This document shows positions 42,985 to 53,680 of a stretch of 64,000 nucleotides of DNA, piece after piece. Both the position numbers and the translations under genes were made by a program. The DNA lies in assembly GCA_025454395.1 (NCBI GenBank), contig JALOOM010000025.1, forward strand, positions 1 through 64,000, read 5' to 3'. A model generated the notes under the pieces. The model worked only from the letters and a program-made list of their open reading frames with translations. It was not told the DNA's origin and ran no database searches. Each line of letters starts with the position of its first letter. The first letter of the stretch is position 1. This stretch comes from Elainella sp. Prado103. GTDB taxonomy: Bacteria > Cyanobacteriota > Cyanobacteriia > Elainellales > Elainellaceae.

Positions 42985-44454
42985 GAAAAGCTGACTCACT
43001 ATCCCATGGTTATTGGCGAAGAATTGATTGAAACAGGCAGCGAAGATTTAATCGAACCGGCCACAGGCAAACCTTTCGCAACCGTAGCACTGGGCACAGC
43101 AGCCGATGTCGATCGAGCCGTAGCCGCTGCCAGAACAGCACAGGTAGGCTGGGCTGCCCTTTCCTATGGTGAACGTAGCATCGCCCTGATGAAATTTGCA
43201 GATGCCCTTGAAGCGAAGAGTGAGACCCTGGCCCATCTGGAAAGCCGCAACGCAGGCAAACCACTCAAGTTGACCATGGGGGGAGATATTCCCTTCGCGA
43301 TCGATAACCTGCGCTATTTTGCCGCCGTTGTGCGCCGCCAGGAAGGATCGGCTGCTGGAGAATATGTCGGTGGCTACACCAGCCTGACCCGACGTGAACC
43401 GATCGGCGTGGTAGGAGCGATTACTCCCTGGAACTACCCCTTTATGATGGCGATCTGGAAACTGGGGCCCGCCCTGGCAGCAGGCAACGCTGTGGTGATC
43501 AAGCCTGCTCCCAACACACCTGCGACAACGATCGAACTGGCCAAAATCGCCCTGGAGTCGGGTTTGCCCGCTGGGTTAATCAATGTAGTCACCGGTGGGG
43601 CTGAGGTCGGAGAAGCAATCTGTACCCATCCGGATATTCGCATGATTAGCTTTACGGGTAGCACCCGAACAGGCAAGCGGATCGCGACTCTGGCTGGCCC
43701 AATGGTGAAGCGGGTCACCCTAGAGTTGGGCGGAAAAGCTCCCTTTATTGTCTTTGCCGATGCAGATATTGAGGCAGCAGCCCGGGGCGCAATCCCAGCG
43801 GCATTTATGAATAGCGGACAAGACTGTACAGCCGCCACTCGTATTTATGTTCAAAGCCCAGTCTTCGATCGGTTCTTAGCCCGATTTACAGAACTGACTG
43901 AATCAATTCGCGTGGGAGACCCATTCGCCGAAACCACCGATATCGGGCCACTGGCTAGTGCAACTCAACGGCTAAAAGTGCATGGTTTTGTGGAAGAAGC
44001 GCAACAACAAGGCGTGAAGGTGGCAACGGGAGGCGTAATACCCACGGGGGAAGGCTTCTATTATCCACCCACCATTCTGGCGGAGGCAGCCCAGTCTGCT
44101 AGCTGCGTGCAGGAAGAAATCTTCGGCCCGGTCGTTGTCGTGAACCGTTTTGAGGATGAGTCTGAAGCAATTCAACTGGCCAATGATATCCCTTACGGTT
44201 TAGCAGGCAGTGTCTGGACTCTCAACGTGCAACGAGCCATGCGGATGGCCGCAGTCATGGAATGTGGCACGGTTTGGGTGAACGATCATTTACCGATTGC
44301 TAGTGAGCAACCTCACGGGGGATTCAAACAGAGTGGCATTGGCAAAGATATGTCTTACTACGCTTTGGAAGAATATACCGTTGTCAAGCATGTCATGTTT
44401 GATATCACCGGAGACCAGAAGAAGGCTTGGCATTCTGTGGTGTTTGACGGATAG
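42982..44454 (+). CDS. Aldehyde dehydrogenase (aminobutyraldehyde/betaine-aldehyde dehydrogenase-like)
   Basis: VGAITPWNYPFMMAIWKLGPALAAGNAVVIKPAPNTP; LELGGKAPFIVFADAD; SGQDCTA. Confidence 0.94.
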   Translation: MEKLTHYPMVIGEELIETGSEDLIEPATGKPFATVALGTAADVDRAVAAARTAQVGWAALSYGERSIALMKFADALEAKSETLAHLESRNAGKPLKLTMGGDIPFAIDNLRYFAAVVRRQEGSAAGEYVGGYTSLTRREPIGVVGAITPWNYPFMMAIWKLGPALAAGNAVVIKPAPNTPATTIELAKIALESGLPAGLINVVTGGAEVGEAICTHPDIRMISFTGSTRTGKRIATLAGPMVKRVTLELGGKAPFIVFADADIEAAARGAIPAAFMNSGQDCTAATRIYVQSPVFDRFLARFTELTESIRVGDPFAETTDIGPLASATQRLKVHGFVEEAQQQGVKVATGGVIPTGEGFYYPPTILAEAAQSASCVQEEIFGPVVVVNRFEDESEAIQLANDIPYGLAGSVWTLNVQRAMRMAAVMECGTVWVNDHLPIASEQPHGGFKQSGIGKDMSYYALEEYTVVKHVMFDITGDQKKAWHSVVFDG

Positions 44455-44561
44455 CAATGGGTTGTCCTGAGTTGCAGTTCTCTTCAAGTAGCCAAAAGTC
44501 AGGTTATGCAGACATTTAGGTAAAGGGGAGTCGGCAAAGGGGAGCCCAGTTTGTTGAATAT

Positions 44562-44819
44562 CTAAAGGAATTCAATGGATTGTTCTCCCGATTGTTCTTG
44601 CAGCGATTGCCAACCAGCTTGCCAAAGCGATCGATCCTTGAGTTGCTTGGCATTCAGCCAAAATCGCACTGAGGGATCGCAGGCAGCCACCATCTCAGCA
44701 AAAACCCAGGCTCCTTCATTTTTGCGATTCACCACCTGAAAGTGTCGCCAACCCCAGGTGGTTTGTTGAGAAGTCCACTTCGAACCAACCAGGTAGGGAA
44801 ATTTTTGTTTCTTTGCCAT
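44562..44819 (-). CDS. TIGR02450-like small Trp-rich protein
   Basis: LVGSKWTSQQTTWGWRHFQVVNRKNEGAWVFAEMVAACDPSVRFWLNAKQL. Confidence 0.8.
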   Translation of the reverse strand: MAKKQKFPYLVGSKWTSQQTTWGWRHFQVVNRKNEGAWVFAEMVAACDPSVRFWLNAKQLKDRSLWQAGWQSLQEQSGEQSIEFL

Positions 44820-45554
44820 ACGGTTGAACCGTTTTCAATCGAAATGATCAGAAATCACTAGCAATATTGAGTCAATCACCGATCAATTGAGGAAAGACAT
44901 TAGGGCTATTCAGTTTACTATTCCCTATTTTGTAACAAAAAATAACGCGAAGAAAAAAATGGAATTCTTGGCAATTTAGCCTTGTTTTTTCTCCCAGTTC
45001 TCAAATGTTCGGTTATGCTGAATTCATAACAAATCTCCCATCAACCCTTGCATCTCGTTCCAGTCGGGAGCACTTCCTGAAAATTTTGCTTTGTGGAGCC
45101 ATCCGGTTTGAAAGATTTTGTTGCTTGCAAAGAAATTGGTGTAACTTTCAGCAGATCGAGCCTGCTTTTCAGGTTTTTCAACTTTTCAAGACGAGAATTG
45201 TGAAAAAGCGTGCAACTTTTGTGAGAAAAGTTACAATCGGAGAGGTTTCGGCAAAATCCGCAGGCAATGATTCCCGTTTTGGTGCGGTTCCCAGCATGTG
45301 CTGAGGAAGAGCATGGTGCCTTCTGGAGTAGCTACCGGCTAGCATGATGAATTGGTCTTATTCATTTGTGGCAAGAGATCTATGGTTAGAGATCATGATG
45401 TTGTTCAAGCTCGTGACTCCTGTCCACCGATGATTCAAACCCACCGGTACTCAAGCCGACTTTTGAACAAAGACTCACCCAATGACCAGGTCGTGATAAT
45501 CCTTGGTTTTTGATTAACCTTTTTACTTGAAATAAGGAGCATGAGGAGCGCGGC

Positions 45555-46700
45555 ATGACCCAGGCTAATGACGTACTCGAAACCCTTGATCAGACCGAGA
45601 GTAACCTTGATGAACTCTTGATTGACGGAGGAGATGATCGAGACGATATGTTTGATGCCCAGCCTGACGACGAGGAGGATGGCGATGGCAAAGCGGCGAA
45701 GGGAGGAGCTCGCCGCCGGACACAAGCCAAAAAGAAGCACTATACGGAAGATTCAATTCGTCTTTACCTGCAAGAAATTGGTCGAATTCGCCTCTTGAGA
45801 GCAGATGAAGAGATTGAATTGGCTCGCAAAATTGCTGATTTGCTGGAGTTAGAGCGAATTCGCGATAAGTTGTGTGAACGCCTCGATCGGACACCTCAAG
45901 ATTTTGAAAGAAATTTGGAGATCTGGGCCAATGAGGTCAATCAGCCTCTTCCGAAGTTCCGCCGTCGTTTGCATGAAGGACGACGTGCTAAGGAGAAAAT
46001 GGTGCAGTCGAACCTGCGGTTGGTTGTTTCAATCGCTAAGAAATACATGAACCGTGGTTTATCGTTCCAGGATTTGATCCAGGAAGGTAGCTTAGGTCTG
46101 ATTCGAGCGGCTGAAAAGTTCGACCACGAAAAAGGCTACAAGTTCTCGACCTACGCAACTTGGTGGATTCGTCAGGCGATTACACGCGCCATTGCCGATC
46201 AATCTCGGACGATTCGGTTGCCGGTTCACCTCTATGAAACCATTTCGCGCATCAAGAAAACGACCAAGTTGCTCTCGCAGGAGATGGGGCGGAAGCCAAC
46301 TGAGGAAGAGATTGCAACGCGGATGGAGATGACGATTGAAAAGCTCCGGTTTATTGCCAAATCTGCTCAATTGCCCATTTCGTTGGAAACACCGATCGGT
46401 AAAGAGGAAGATTCTCGCTTGGGAGACTTCATTGAATCCGATGGTGAAACTCCTGAGGATCAGGTTTCCAAGAATTTGCTCCGCGAAGATCTGGAGAATG
46501 TTTTGGGTACCCTGAGCCCCCGTGAACGAGATGTGTTGCGCCTACGCTATGGTTTGGATGATGGGCGGATGAAAACCCTAGAGGAGATCGGGCAGATCTT
46601 CAACGTAACGCGGGAACGCATCCGGCAGATTGAAGCCAAAGCCCTCCGCAAACTACGTCATCCCAATCGCAATAGTGTGCTGAAGGAATATATCCGCTAA
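45555..46700 (+). CDS. sigA: Primary RNA polymerase sigma factor (RpoD/SigA)
   Basis: [81 protein letters not shown]; region 4 HTH. Confidence 0.97.
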   Translation: MTQANDVLETLDQTESNLDELLIDGGDDRDDMFDAQPDDEEDGDGKAAKGGARRRTQAKKKHYTEDSIRLYLQEIGRIRLLRADEEIELARKIADLLELERIRDKLCERLDRTPQDFERNLEIWANEVNQPLPKFRRRLHEGRRAKEKMVQSNLRLVVSIAKKYMNRGLSFQDLIQEGSLGLIRAAEKFDHEKGYKFSTYATWWIRQAITRAIADQSRTIRLPVHLYETISRIKKTTKLLSQEMGRKPTEEEIATRMEMTIEKLRFIAKSAQLPISLETPIGKEEDSRLGDFIESDGETPEDQVSKNLLREDLENVLGTLSPRERDVLRLRYGLDDGRMKTLEEIGQIFNVTRERIRQIEAKALRKLRHPNRNSVLKEYIR

Positions 46701-46725
46701 ATCAAGCTCCAATTTCATGCATTGC

Positions 46726-46755
46726 AACCTGTCTCTAACAAAGGCAGGTTTTTTG
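46726..46755 (+). terminator. Rho-independent terminator downstream of sigA
   Basis: AACCTGTCT-ctaacaa-AGGCAGGTT followed by TTTTG. Confidence 0.75.
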
Positions 46756-46790
46756 TTGCCTCTAAAAACTGGCAGGCATGAGAACAGGCA

Positions 46791-47609
46791 TTAGAATTCG
46801 TAGGGGTTTGCAGGCGTGGGAATAGGGGTTAAGGTTTTAGCATTGATCACAAGTTGTCGTTTATCCGCTAACGTTTCGGTGATCATTTCACCTTCTATCC
46901 GAAACCATTGATCCGGTTTATAGGCAGAACGATCGCCTGCCGGTAACTTCACAGGGAGCCCCACTGGATAAGCATCAGCCGCACAGCAGGTAATCACAAA
47001 TCGGGCAATGCCCACATAGGTTTCAGGGATATCCGGCAAATGGATCGCGAACCCTTCAACATTTACTTTTTGCCCTGTATAAGCATCCGGTTCGGGATAA
47101 ACATTGAGCAGCCGAATCCATTCAATCAAGGTGCGATTTTCCGGCTTGGTAGCACCGCGAAAAGCTTGGGGCTGCGATCGAGTCATGGTCAGCGTTTCCG
47201 TTACCCCACGATCGAGCGCCATCTGACTACTAAACGGTTGAGGCACAAACTGAAGCCCGAACAGCGCAATGACCACTAGCAACAGGCTACTCCAAGTGGG
47301 AGGAAACAAGGAAAGATGGGGCGCGGTGATCGGGAAAGGTTGATTGGTTTGACGCAAACGAGCTTTGAGCACAAGACTCAGTTGCACCAATTTAACGATT
47401 GTCAAACCAATCAAGAAAAAGCCAGCACTGTACGCGAGCCAGATGTAATTCGGATGCAGCAGCAGTTTGATCTTGCCCGTCAACCAATATTGCAACAGGA
47501 GAACACCCCAAGCCAGGATAGCAGCCATATCCAGGAATGCTTGCCGCCAAAACGCACTTTTAGAGGGACGTAGCGGCGAAGCTGTTTCTAAGTCAGATTG
47601 AATCGTCAT
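46791..47609 (-). CDS. TIGR03943-like membrane protein (YcgQ-like permease partner)
   Basis: TM helices; VTCCAADAYPVGLPVKLPAG, EGEMI; paired with permease. Confidence 0.78.
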   Translation of the reverse strand: MTIQSDLETASPLRPSKSAFWRQAFLDMAAILAWGVLLLQYWLTGKIKLLLHPNYIWLAYSAGFFLIGLTIVKLVQLSLVLKARLRQTNQPFPITAPHLSLFPPTWSSLLLVVIALFGLQFVPQPFSSQMALDRGVTETLTMTRSQPQAFRGATKPENRTLIEWIRLLNVYPEPDAYTGQKVNVEGFAIHLPDIPETYVGIARFVITCCAADAYPVGLPVKLPAGDRSAYKPDQWFRIEGEMITETLADKRQLVINAKTLTPIPTPANPYEF

Positions 47610-47627
47610 GCTGCCTCGATCGAGCTT

Positions 47628-48710
47628 TTAGCTTACGTAGAGATTGATCAGCAGGGTGACCAGAAAGGTGAGCTGCCCCGCTAACACAAAAATATAGACA
47701 ATAGCCCGGGGGCGGAAAACGGTGACCAACAGGGCAAAATTCTTCAGGTCGATCATTGGGCCAAAAATCAAAAAGGCCAGCAATGAACCCGTCGTGAACG
47801 TAGAGGCAAAGGATAGAGCAAAGAAGGCATCAACCGTGGAGCAGATCGATACCACTGCCGCCAGAGTCATCATTGCCACAATCGAGCTAACCGTGCCTTG
47901 CCCCAAACTCAAAATCATTTCTCGAGGCACAGCCACTTGCACGATCGCCGCGATCGCCGATCCAATAATCAAAATCCCGCCCAACTCACGCAATTCCTGA
48001 ATGACATTATCCATCATCAATCGCAAGCGTTCTGGCACCGGACGAGACAGATTAGCGTCAACCATCATGGCTGCAGCTTGACCACTCCCATCAAACTGTA
48101 AGGGTTGGTTCGACTGCCCCAGGAAAAAAGTACCCGATTGTAGAAGGGGAGAATCTAAGCCCGCAGCAGATGAGGTGGAAGTTGCCCTAGATGGTCTGTG
48201 TGCTCGACGAGCAGCTTGCGGCACCAACATGGCACGTGCCACCGCCGGTTGCATTAACGGACGCAAATCCGTCTGACTACTAAACACCCAACCGATCAAG
48301 GTGGCAATCAGCAGCGAGAACCCGATGCGCAGAAACACCATTTCCGGTTGATCGCGAAAGGCCACCCAAGTCGCCCAAAACACAACGGGATTGACCACCG
48401 GAGCCGCCAACAAAAACCCGATCGCCATGGCAGCCGGTGCGCCCTGAATGATCAACCGTCGAGCCACGGGCACATTGCCACATTCACAAACTGGAAACAA
48501 GAAACCGATCAAACTACCGGCCAATGCCGCCAAGAGAGGATGTTTGGGAATTGCGGCAACGAGCTTTCGTTCATCTACAAAAAAGAGCAAAGCGCTCGAA
48601 AATAACACCCCAATTAACAAAAAGGGGATCGCTTCAACGAGCAAACTAAAAAACAGGGTCAGCGTTGCATTCAGATGGGTCATGCCTGGTGTGGGAGTCG
48701 AGGAAATCAA
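47628..48710 (-). CDS. Permease (YcgR/DUF318-like)
   Basis: EAIPFLLIGVLFSSALLFF; PVCECGNVPVARRLIIQGAPAAMAIGFLLAAPVVNPVV. Confidence 0.88.
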   Translation of the reverse strand: MISSTPTPGMTHLNATLTLFFSLLVEAIPFLLIGVLFSSALLFFVDERKLVAAIPKHPLLAALAGSLIGFLFPVCECGNVPVARRLIIQGAPAAMAIGFLLAAPVVNPVVFWATWVAFRDQPEMVFLRIGFSLLIATLIGWVFSSQTDLRPLMQPAVARAMLVPQAARRAHRPSRATSTSSAAGLDSPLLQSGTFFLGQSNQPLQFDGSGQAAAMMVDANLSRPVPERLRLMMDNVIQELRELGGILIIGSAIAAIVQVAVPREMILSLGQGTVSSIVAMMTLAAVVSICSTVDAFFALSFASTFTTGSLLAFLIFGPMIDLKNFALLVTVFRPRAIVYIFVLAGQLTFLVTLLINLYVS

Positions 48711-48850
48711 ACAGTTAGAGCAGGCGAGCCTGATGGGTCATTGTACCTGATTCGATCGAGTTTTCAGTCCTATCCATCATAAAGACTCCCCCCAGATCTA
48801 CCTCTGACTGGATTGATTCCAATCGGTTCAAACGCTCTAACTCGCCGTTT

Positions 48851-50344
48851 TTAGGTCGCAAATCGCTGCACTGCCAACACCAGATTTTCCGTCCAGTATT
48901 CAGTTAATTCAACACTGGCGGCTTCGACCATGACACGAATGACAGGTTCGGTGCCAGAAGCTCGCACTAACACCCGCCCCTGATCGCCCATTTCTGCCTC
49001 AGCGTGAGCGATCGCCTGTTGCAATTGATCATCCTGTTGCCAGTTCAACCGCCGCTCACGATCCTCAACCCGCACATTTTTGAGAATTTGCGGATAGGTC
49101 TGGAAACTTTGATCCATCAAGTCGGCCAACGAAGTATCCGAACGCTGAACGAGAGCCGCCAGATGCAAGGCCGTTAGTAGCCCATCTCCCGAAACGCCAT
49201 AGTGAGGACAGAGAATATGCCCCGACTGTTCACCCCCTAACTTGGCTCCCAGCTTCAGCATTTCTGCATGGACATACTGATCGCCCACCGCTGTCCGCAC
49301 CAGTGAACCACCCTGGTTTTGCCAAGCTCGCTCAAAGCCTAGATTGGCCATCACCGTCGAGATAATTAAGTTCTCTGGCAGTTGATTGGCTTGCCGCAAG
49401 TCTTGCCCCCAGAAATACAAAATGTAGTCCCCATCGACCACCCGCCCAGAAGCATCGACCGCCATCACCCGATCGGCATCACCATCAAACGCAAAGCCCA
49501 GATCAGCTCCATGGTTGGCCACAGCAGCCTTCAGGGGTTCTAAGTGAGTTGAGCCACAATTCACATTGATGCGATTCCCATCCGCATAGTCATGCAGACA
49601 AATCAACTTAGCACCCATTTGTTCAAACACTTGCGGAGCCACACCTGTCGCTGCTCCCCAGGCCAAATCAAGCACCACCTTCATGCCAGTTAAATTCACC
49701 TGGGGTAACAAGGGACGATGCAGCGCAGCCATGTAGTCTTGAATTAATTCTGGACGGTGATAGTGTTGCCCCCATTGATTGACGGCAGGCTTGGTGGGCG
49801 GCATGACCCCATACCGATCGGATCCATCCAGGGCTGGCAGGCATTTTCCCCGCAGGGCTGATTCGATCGCAGTTTGTAGGGGTGCCGCCAGTTTCGTGCC
49901 ATCTGCCCCAAAAAACTTGATGCCATTATCTTCCGGCGGGTTATGGCTGGCTGAAATCATTACCCCCCCGATCGCTTCCGTCGCATAGGTGAGGTAGGAA
50001 ACCGTTGGGGTGGGGCAAAGTCCAAGGTTCCAAACTTCCAGTCCGGCTGCGGTTAACCCGGCTGACAACGCCATTGCCAGCATGTGGCTTGAGTTACGAG
50101 AATCTTGTCCCAAAATAATCGTGCGGCTCATCGAACTCTGGGTTTGCAACACCTGACCCGCCCAATAGCCGATTTGCAGCGCCAGAGGAGCCGTCAGCAG
50201 TTCCCCCGCCTTACCTCGAATCCCATCTGTCCCAAACAACCGAGAAGCAGGCAGAGACAACGTTCCCCAAGGGTGAGCGCCAGCAGTTGGTGCAAACTCC
50301 GGCAGAGAATTAGCAGGATTGCCCGAAGCAGACGATAAAACCAT
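48851..50344 (-). CDS. glmM: Phosphoglucosamine mutase
   Basis: [45 protein letters not shown]; start set to ATG 50344, not the 50650 extension through repeats. Confidence 0.95.
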   Translation of the reverse strand: MVLSSASGNPANSLPEFAPTAGAHPWGTLSLPASRLFGTDGIRGKAGELLTAPLALQIGYWAGQVLQTQSSMSRTIILGQDSRNSSHMLAMALSAGLTAAGLEVWNLGLCPTPTVSYLTYATEAIGGVMISASHNPPEDNGIKFFGADGTKLAAPLQTAIESALRGKCLPALDGSDRYGVMPPTKPAVNQWGQHYHRPELIQDYMAALHRPLLPQVNLTGMKVVLDLAWGAATGVAPQVFEQMGAKLICLHDYADGNRINVNCGSTHLEPLKAAVANHGADLGFAFDGDADRVMAVDASGRVVDGDYILYFWGQDLRQANQLPENLIISTVMANLGFERAWQNQGGSLVRTAVGDQYVHAEMLKLGAKLGGEQSGHILCPHYGVSGDGLLTALHLAALVQRSDTSLADLMDQSFQTYPQILKNVRVEDRERRLNWQQDDQLQQAIAHAEAEMGDQGRVLVRASGTEPVIRVMVEAASVELTEYWTENLVLAVQRFAT

Positions 50345-50522
50345 ATTCCGTTTCACTCCACATACCACACTCACAGCGGAGGATAGCACAATCCACTCAG
50401 AATAAGCACATTTCCCTAGCCATTTCACTATTCGCTGAGCAAAGGGGCAGTCCGGAAAGCCTCCATACTGGAAAGCCTCAACTCGCTTGATCAAAACTTT
50501 AGAGTAGTTGAGATAACCAGCA

Positions 50523-50580
50523 GTGCCAAAGTGCCTGCAAGTACCAAAGTGCCTGCAAGTGCCAAAGTGCCTGCAAGTGC
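50523..50580. repeat. 18-bp unit x3 (GTGCCAAAGTGCCTGCAA)
   Basis: Units at 50523, 50541, 50559. Confidence 0.95.
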
Positions 50581-50710
50581 TCACTTTACAGTGCTCACTC
50601 GAGTTTCTCGGCTGATCCCGAATTCGGGGGCAAGCTAGTATCCTCAGCAACTTGCGGTTACTTTATGCAGATTACTTTACGCAGATTACTTGAAACCACC
50701 AACCTCCTGT

Positions 50711-51052
50711 TTAGACCCCAACCTCTTCAAGCAACGCCAGCATCGCCGCCAGTGACAGATTTTGCTGGATATAGCGGGGGCAATCCGGTTGATAGGGAGC
50801 TTGCAATCGATCGATCGATTCTACGGTTGCCGTCTCAGGTAGGATCGGCACATCCGGATCAAAAGCAGTTGGGCGCATGAGTGAGCTAGAAAACCCCTTG
50901 AAGATCGAGATCTCATCTGCCTCACCCTCTACAATTGCTTTCACGAGCAACACTTCCTGAGGTCGGCGTAGAGTGTATTGCTCCAGGCGATAGCCAATAG
51001 ATTGTTTCACAGTACTTTTCTTCTTTTGAGTTTTCTTTATCTTTTCATCCAA
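50711..51052 (-). CDS. Conserved hypothetical protein
   Basis: 113-aa ORF with coherent sequence (SIGYRLEQYTLRRPQEVLLVKAIVEGEADEISIFKGFSSSLMRPTAFDPDVP). Confidence 0.65.
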   Translation of the reverse strand: MDEKIKKTQKKKSTVKQSIGYRLEQYTLRRPQEVLLVKAIVEGEADEISIFKGFSSSLMRPTAFDPDVPILPETATVESIDRLQAPYQPDCPRYIQQNLSLAAMLALLEEVGV

Positions 51053-51180
51053 ATTTTAATGACATTTTAATAAATCATTGTTAATACTTCATGATTAACA
51101 ACCGATAACGACCGTAATCCTGAATTGGATTTGAACGAACTCAGCATTTTGCGGCAATTGCAACTTTTGCAAATCTTGTG

Positions 51181-51257
51181 GCAACTCAACTCTGAAGCAA
51201 CTCAACTCTGAAGCAACTCAACTCTGAAGCAACTCAAGTCTGAAGCAACTCAACTAA
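51181..51257. repeat. 16-bp tandem array (GCAACTCAACTCTGAA, about 4.8 copies)
   Basis: Units at 51181, 51197, 51213, 51229, 51245 upstream of lpxD. Confidence 0.96.
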
Positions 51258-51372
51258 AAAGTAATAAGATTAAGCGGTTCAACGCTGGATGCTCAAACAT
51301 TCACCCGCACCCGCACCCGCCGGAAATTCTAGTTGGATGAAGTCAGTTGGATGAAGATAGAAGTGAATCAAG

Positions 51373-52488
51373 ATGAAGTTTAGCCAGTTGATCCAGTCTC
51401 TTAGCAGCGATCAGGCTGAGTTAGTTCAGACCTCAAGCTTGATCGAGCACCCTGCTTGCGATCCTGACCTGACCAGCCTAGCCGCGATCGAGGAAGCTCA
51501 GGCGGGTAGTCTCAGCTACATTGAGGGCAGTAAGTTTGCCCGTGCCGTGCAAATCACCCAGGCAAGCGCCGTCATTTTGCCAATGCAAGCGAGTTTGCAA
51601 CAAATGGCCACCGATCGCCACATTGCCTGGATCGCCTCCTCGGAACCAAAACTCTTGTTCGCCTATGCGGTTCGGTTATTTTACCAACCCTTGCCCCTGG
51701 AACCCGGAATTCATCCGACAGCCGTGATCGATCCAACGGTGGAACTGGCAGAAGATGTGGCGATCGGAGCCTACGCAGTGATCCGGGCGGGTGTGAAGCT
51801 GGGCAGGGGTGTCACCATACATCCGCAAGTGGTGATCTACCCAGAGGTCAACATTGGCGATCGAACGACTCTCCATGCGGGCTGCATCATCCATGAACGC
51901 ACCCAAATCGGTAGAGATTGCGTGATCCACAGTGGAGCAGTAATTGGGGCGGAAGGATTTGGCTTCGTCCCCTCTGCCAAGGGTTGGGTGAAATTGGAAC
52001 AGTCGGGCGTGACCGTGTTAGAAGATCAGGTAGAGGTAGGCTGCAATGCCACGATCGATCGCCCTGCGGTGGGAGAAACACGGATCGGCTACAACTCTAA
52101 GTTGGATAACCTGGTGCATGTCGGACACAATTGCCAGATCAGTCCCAATTGCATTTTGGCGGCACAGGTCGGCATGGCCGGGGGCAGCAAAACAGGGCAG
52201 TGGGTGATTTTAGGCGGGCAGGTAGGGGTCGCCAACCAAACTGACATTGGGGACAAGGTGCAGGCAGGAGCGAAAGCCGGACTCCATGGCACGATCGCCC
52301 CTGGCAGCATTATGATGGGCAATCCGGCCAGCCCCTACAAAACCTTCCTGAAAGCCTCCGCTATTTACAATCGCTTACCTGCCATGCACCAAACCTTGCG
52401 GCAACTCCAACAACAGGTCGAGTTCTTACAGCAGCAAATCCAGGAATTACAAGACCAGGCGAATTCTCATGAGAGCCGGTCTGATTGA
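51373..52488 (+). CDS. lpxD: UDP-3-O-(3-hydroxyacyl)glucosamine N-acyltransferase LpxD, copy 1
   Basis: Left-handed beta-helix hexapeptides; [53 protein letters not shown]. Confidence 0.94.
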   Translation: MKFSQLIQSLSSDQAELVQTSSLIEHPACDPDLTSLAAIEEAQAGSLSYIEGSKFARAVQITQASAVILPMQASLQQMATDRHIAWIASSEPKLLFAYAVRLFYQPLPLEPGIHPTAVIDPTVELAEDVAIGAYAVIRAGVKLGRGVTIHPQVVIYPEVNIGDRTTLHAGCIIHERTQIGRDCVIHSGAVIGAEGFGFVPSAKGWVKLEQSGVTVLEDQVEVGCNATIDRPAVGETRIGYNSKLDNLVHVGHNCQISPNCILAAQVGMAGGSKTGQWVILGGQVGVANQTDIGDKVQAGAKAGLHGTIAPGSIMMGNPASPYKTFLKASAIYNRLPAMHQTLRQLQQQVEFLQQQIQELQDQANSHESRSD

Positions 52489-52499
52489 TGAATTCGTTT

Positions 52500-52617
52500 G
52501 GTTCAGAGCCACTTGATTCAGAGCCACTTGAGAGCCACTTAATTCAGAATTCAGAGTCACTTGAGAGCCACTTAATTCAGAATTCAGAGTCACTTGATTC
52601 AAAGCCACTTGATTCAG
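52500..52617. repeat. Composite repeat between lpxD paralogues (33-bp exact duplicate plus CAGAGCCACTTGATT units)
   Basis: GAGAGCCACTTAATTCAGAATTCAGAGTCACTT at 52530-52562 and 52563-52595. Confidence 0.94.
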
Positions 52618-52645
52618 ACAGAGCGACTTTAATCGGAGCAACACC

Positions 52646-53680
52646 TTGAAACTGAGCCAACTCATCCAAACCCTAGGGATCACAGAATTTCATCTCGCTG
52701 ACGATCCAGACATTACAGGAGCCAGCCCGATCGAAGCACCCCAGCCCCAAACCATCAGCTACATTGAGGGCAGCAAGTTTGCTAGCCACATCAACAGCAC
52801 CACCGCCAGTGCATTGATCTTGCCCAACGATCCCACCCTACAACAACAGGCCACCGATCGCCAATTAGCCTGGCTGGCCGATCCTCAACCCCGGAAAGTC
52901 TTCGCTCAGGTGATTGCGCTGTTTTATCAGCCGTTTCGCCTGCCGATCGGCATTCATCCCACAGCCGTGATCGATCCCAGCGTGGTCTTGGGTCAAGCGG
53001 TGGCGATTGGAGCCCATGTCGTGATCCAGGCAGGCGTGAAAATTGGCAACGAGGTTTCCATCCATCCCAATGTGGTGATTTATCCAGACACTCAGATTGG
53101 CGATCGAACCATCATTCATGCCAATGCCACCATCCATGAACGCACCCAGATCGGAGCCGATTGCCTGATTCAGAGTGGAGCTGTGATTGGGGCAGAAGGG
53201 TTCGGCTTTGTGCCAACGCCAGAAGGCTGGCTGAAAATGGAACAATCTGGGCAGGTTCTCATTGAAGATCAGGTAGAAATTGGCTGTAACTCAACCATCG
53301 ATCGCCCGGCCTTAGGCAATACCCGCATCGGACACTCCACCAAAATTGATAACCTGGTACATATTGGGCATGGCTGCCAAATTGGTGCAGGCTGTATTCT
53401 GGCTGGACAAGTGGGGCTAGCCGGGGCAGTTCAAGTGGGCAAGCGGGTGATTATGGCAGGGCAAGTCGGCATTGTGGATCATGTCAAAATTGGGGACAAT
53501 GCCATTGCTTCTGCTAAGGCCGGCGTGCATAGCGATGTAGAAGCGGGGGCGATCGTCACCGGAGTACCTGCTATTCCCCATAAGCTGTTTGTTAAAGCCA
53601 CTGCGGTGTTTAACCGGCTACCCGAAATGTATCAATCTCTGCGTCAGATTCAAAAACAAATGGGCGTGGAGCGCAAGTGA
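52646..53680 (+). CDS. lpxD: LpxD paralogue, copy 2
   Basis: [62 protein letters not shown] start. Confidence 0.93.
   Translation: MKLSQLIQTLGITEFHLADDPDITGASPIEAPQPQTISYIEGSKFASHINSTTASALILPNDPTLQQQATDRQLAWLADPQPRKVFAQVIALFYQPFRLPIGIHPTAVIDPSVVLGQAVAIGAHVVIQAGVKIGNEVSIHPNVVIYPDTQIGDRTIIHANATIHERTQIGADCLIQSGAVIGAEGFGFVPTPEGWLKMEQSGQVLIEDQVEIGCNSTIDRPALGNTRIGHSTKIDNLVHIGHGCQIGAGCILAGQVGLAGAVQVGKRVIMAGQVGIVDHVKIGDNAIASAKAGVHSDVEAGAIVTGVPAIPHKLFVKATAVFNRLPEMYQSLRQIQKQMGVERK

Noticed and set aside
42719-42994. 91-aa ORF upstream of aldehyde dehydrogenase
   Set aside because: Composed largely of 15-bp and 12-bp repeat translations (VVPVSVVPVLVVPV, AVKAVVKAVLQ) and overlaps the downstream start; no independent support
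45005-45304. 99-aa ORF upstream of sigA
   Set aside because: No recognisable domain; composition looks like translated leader DNA
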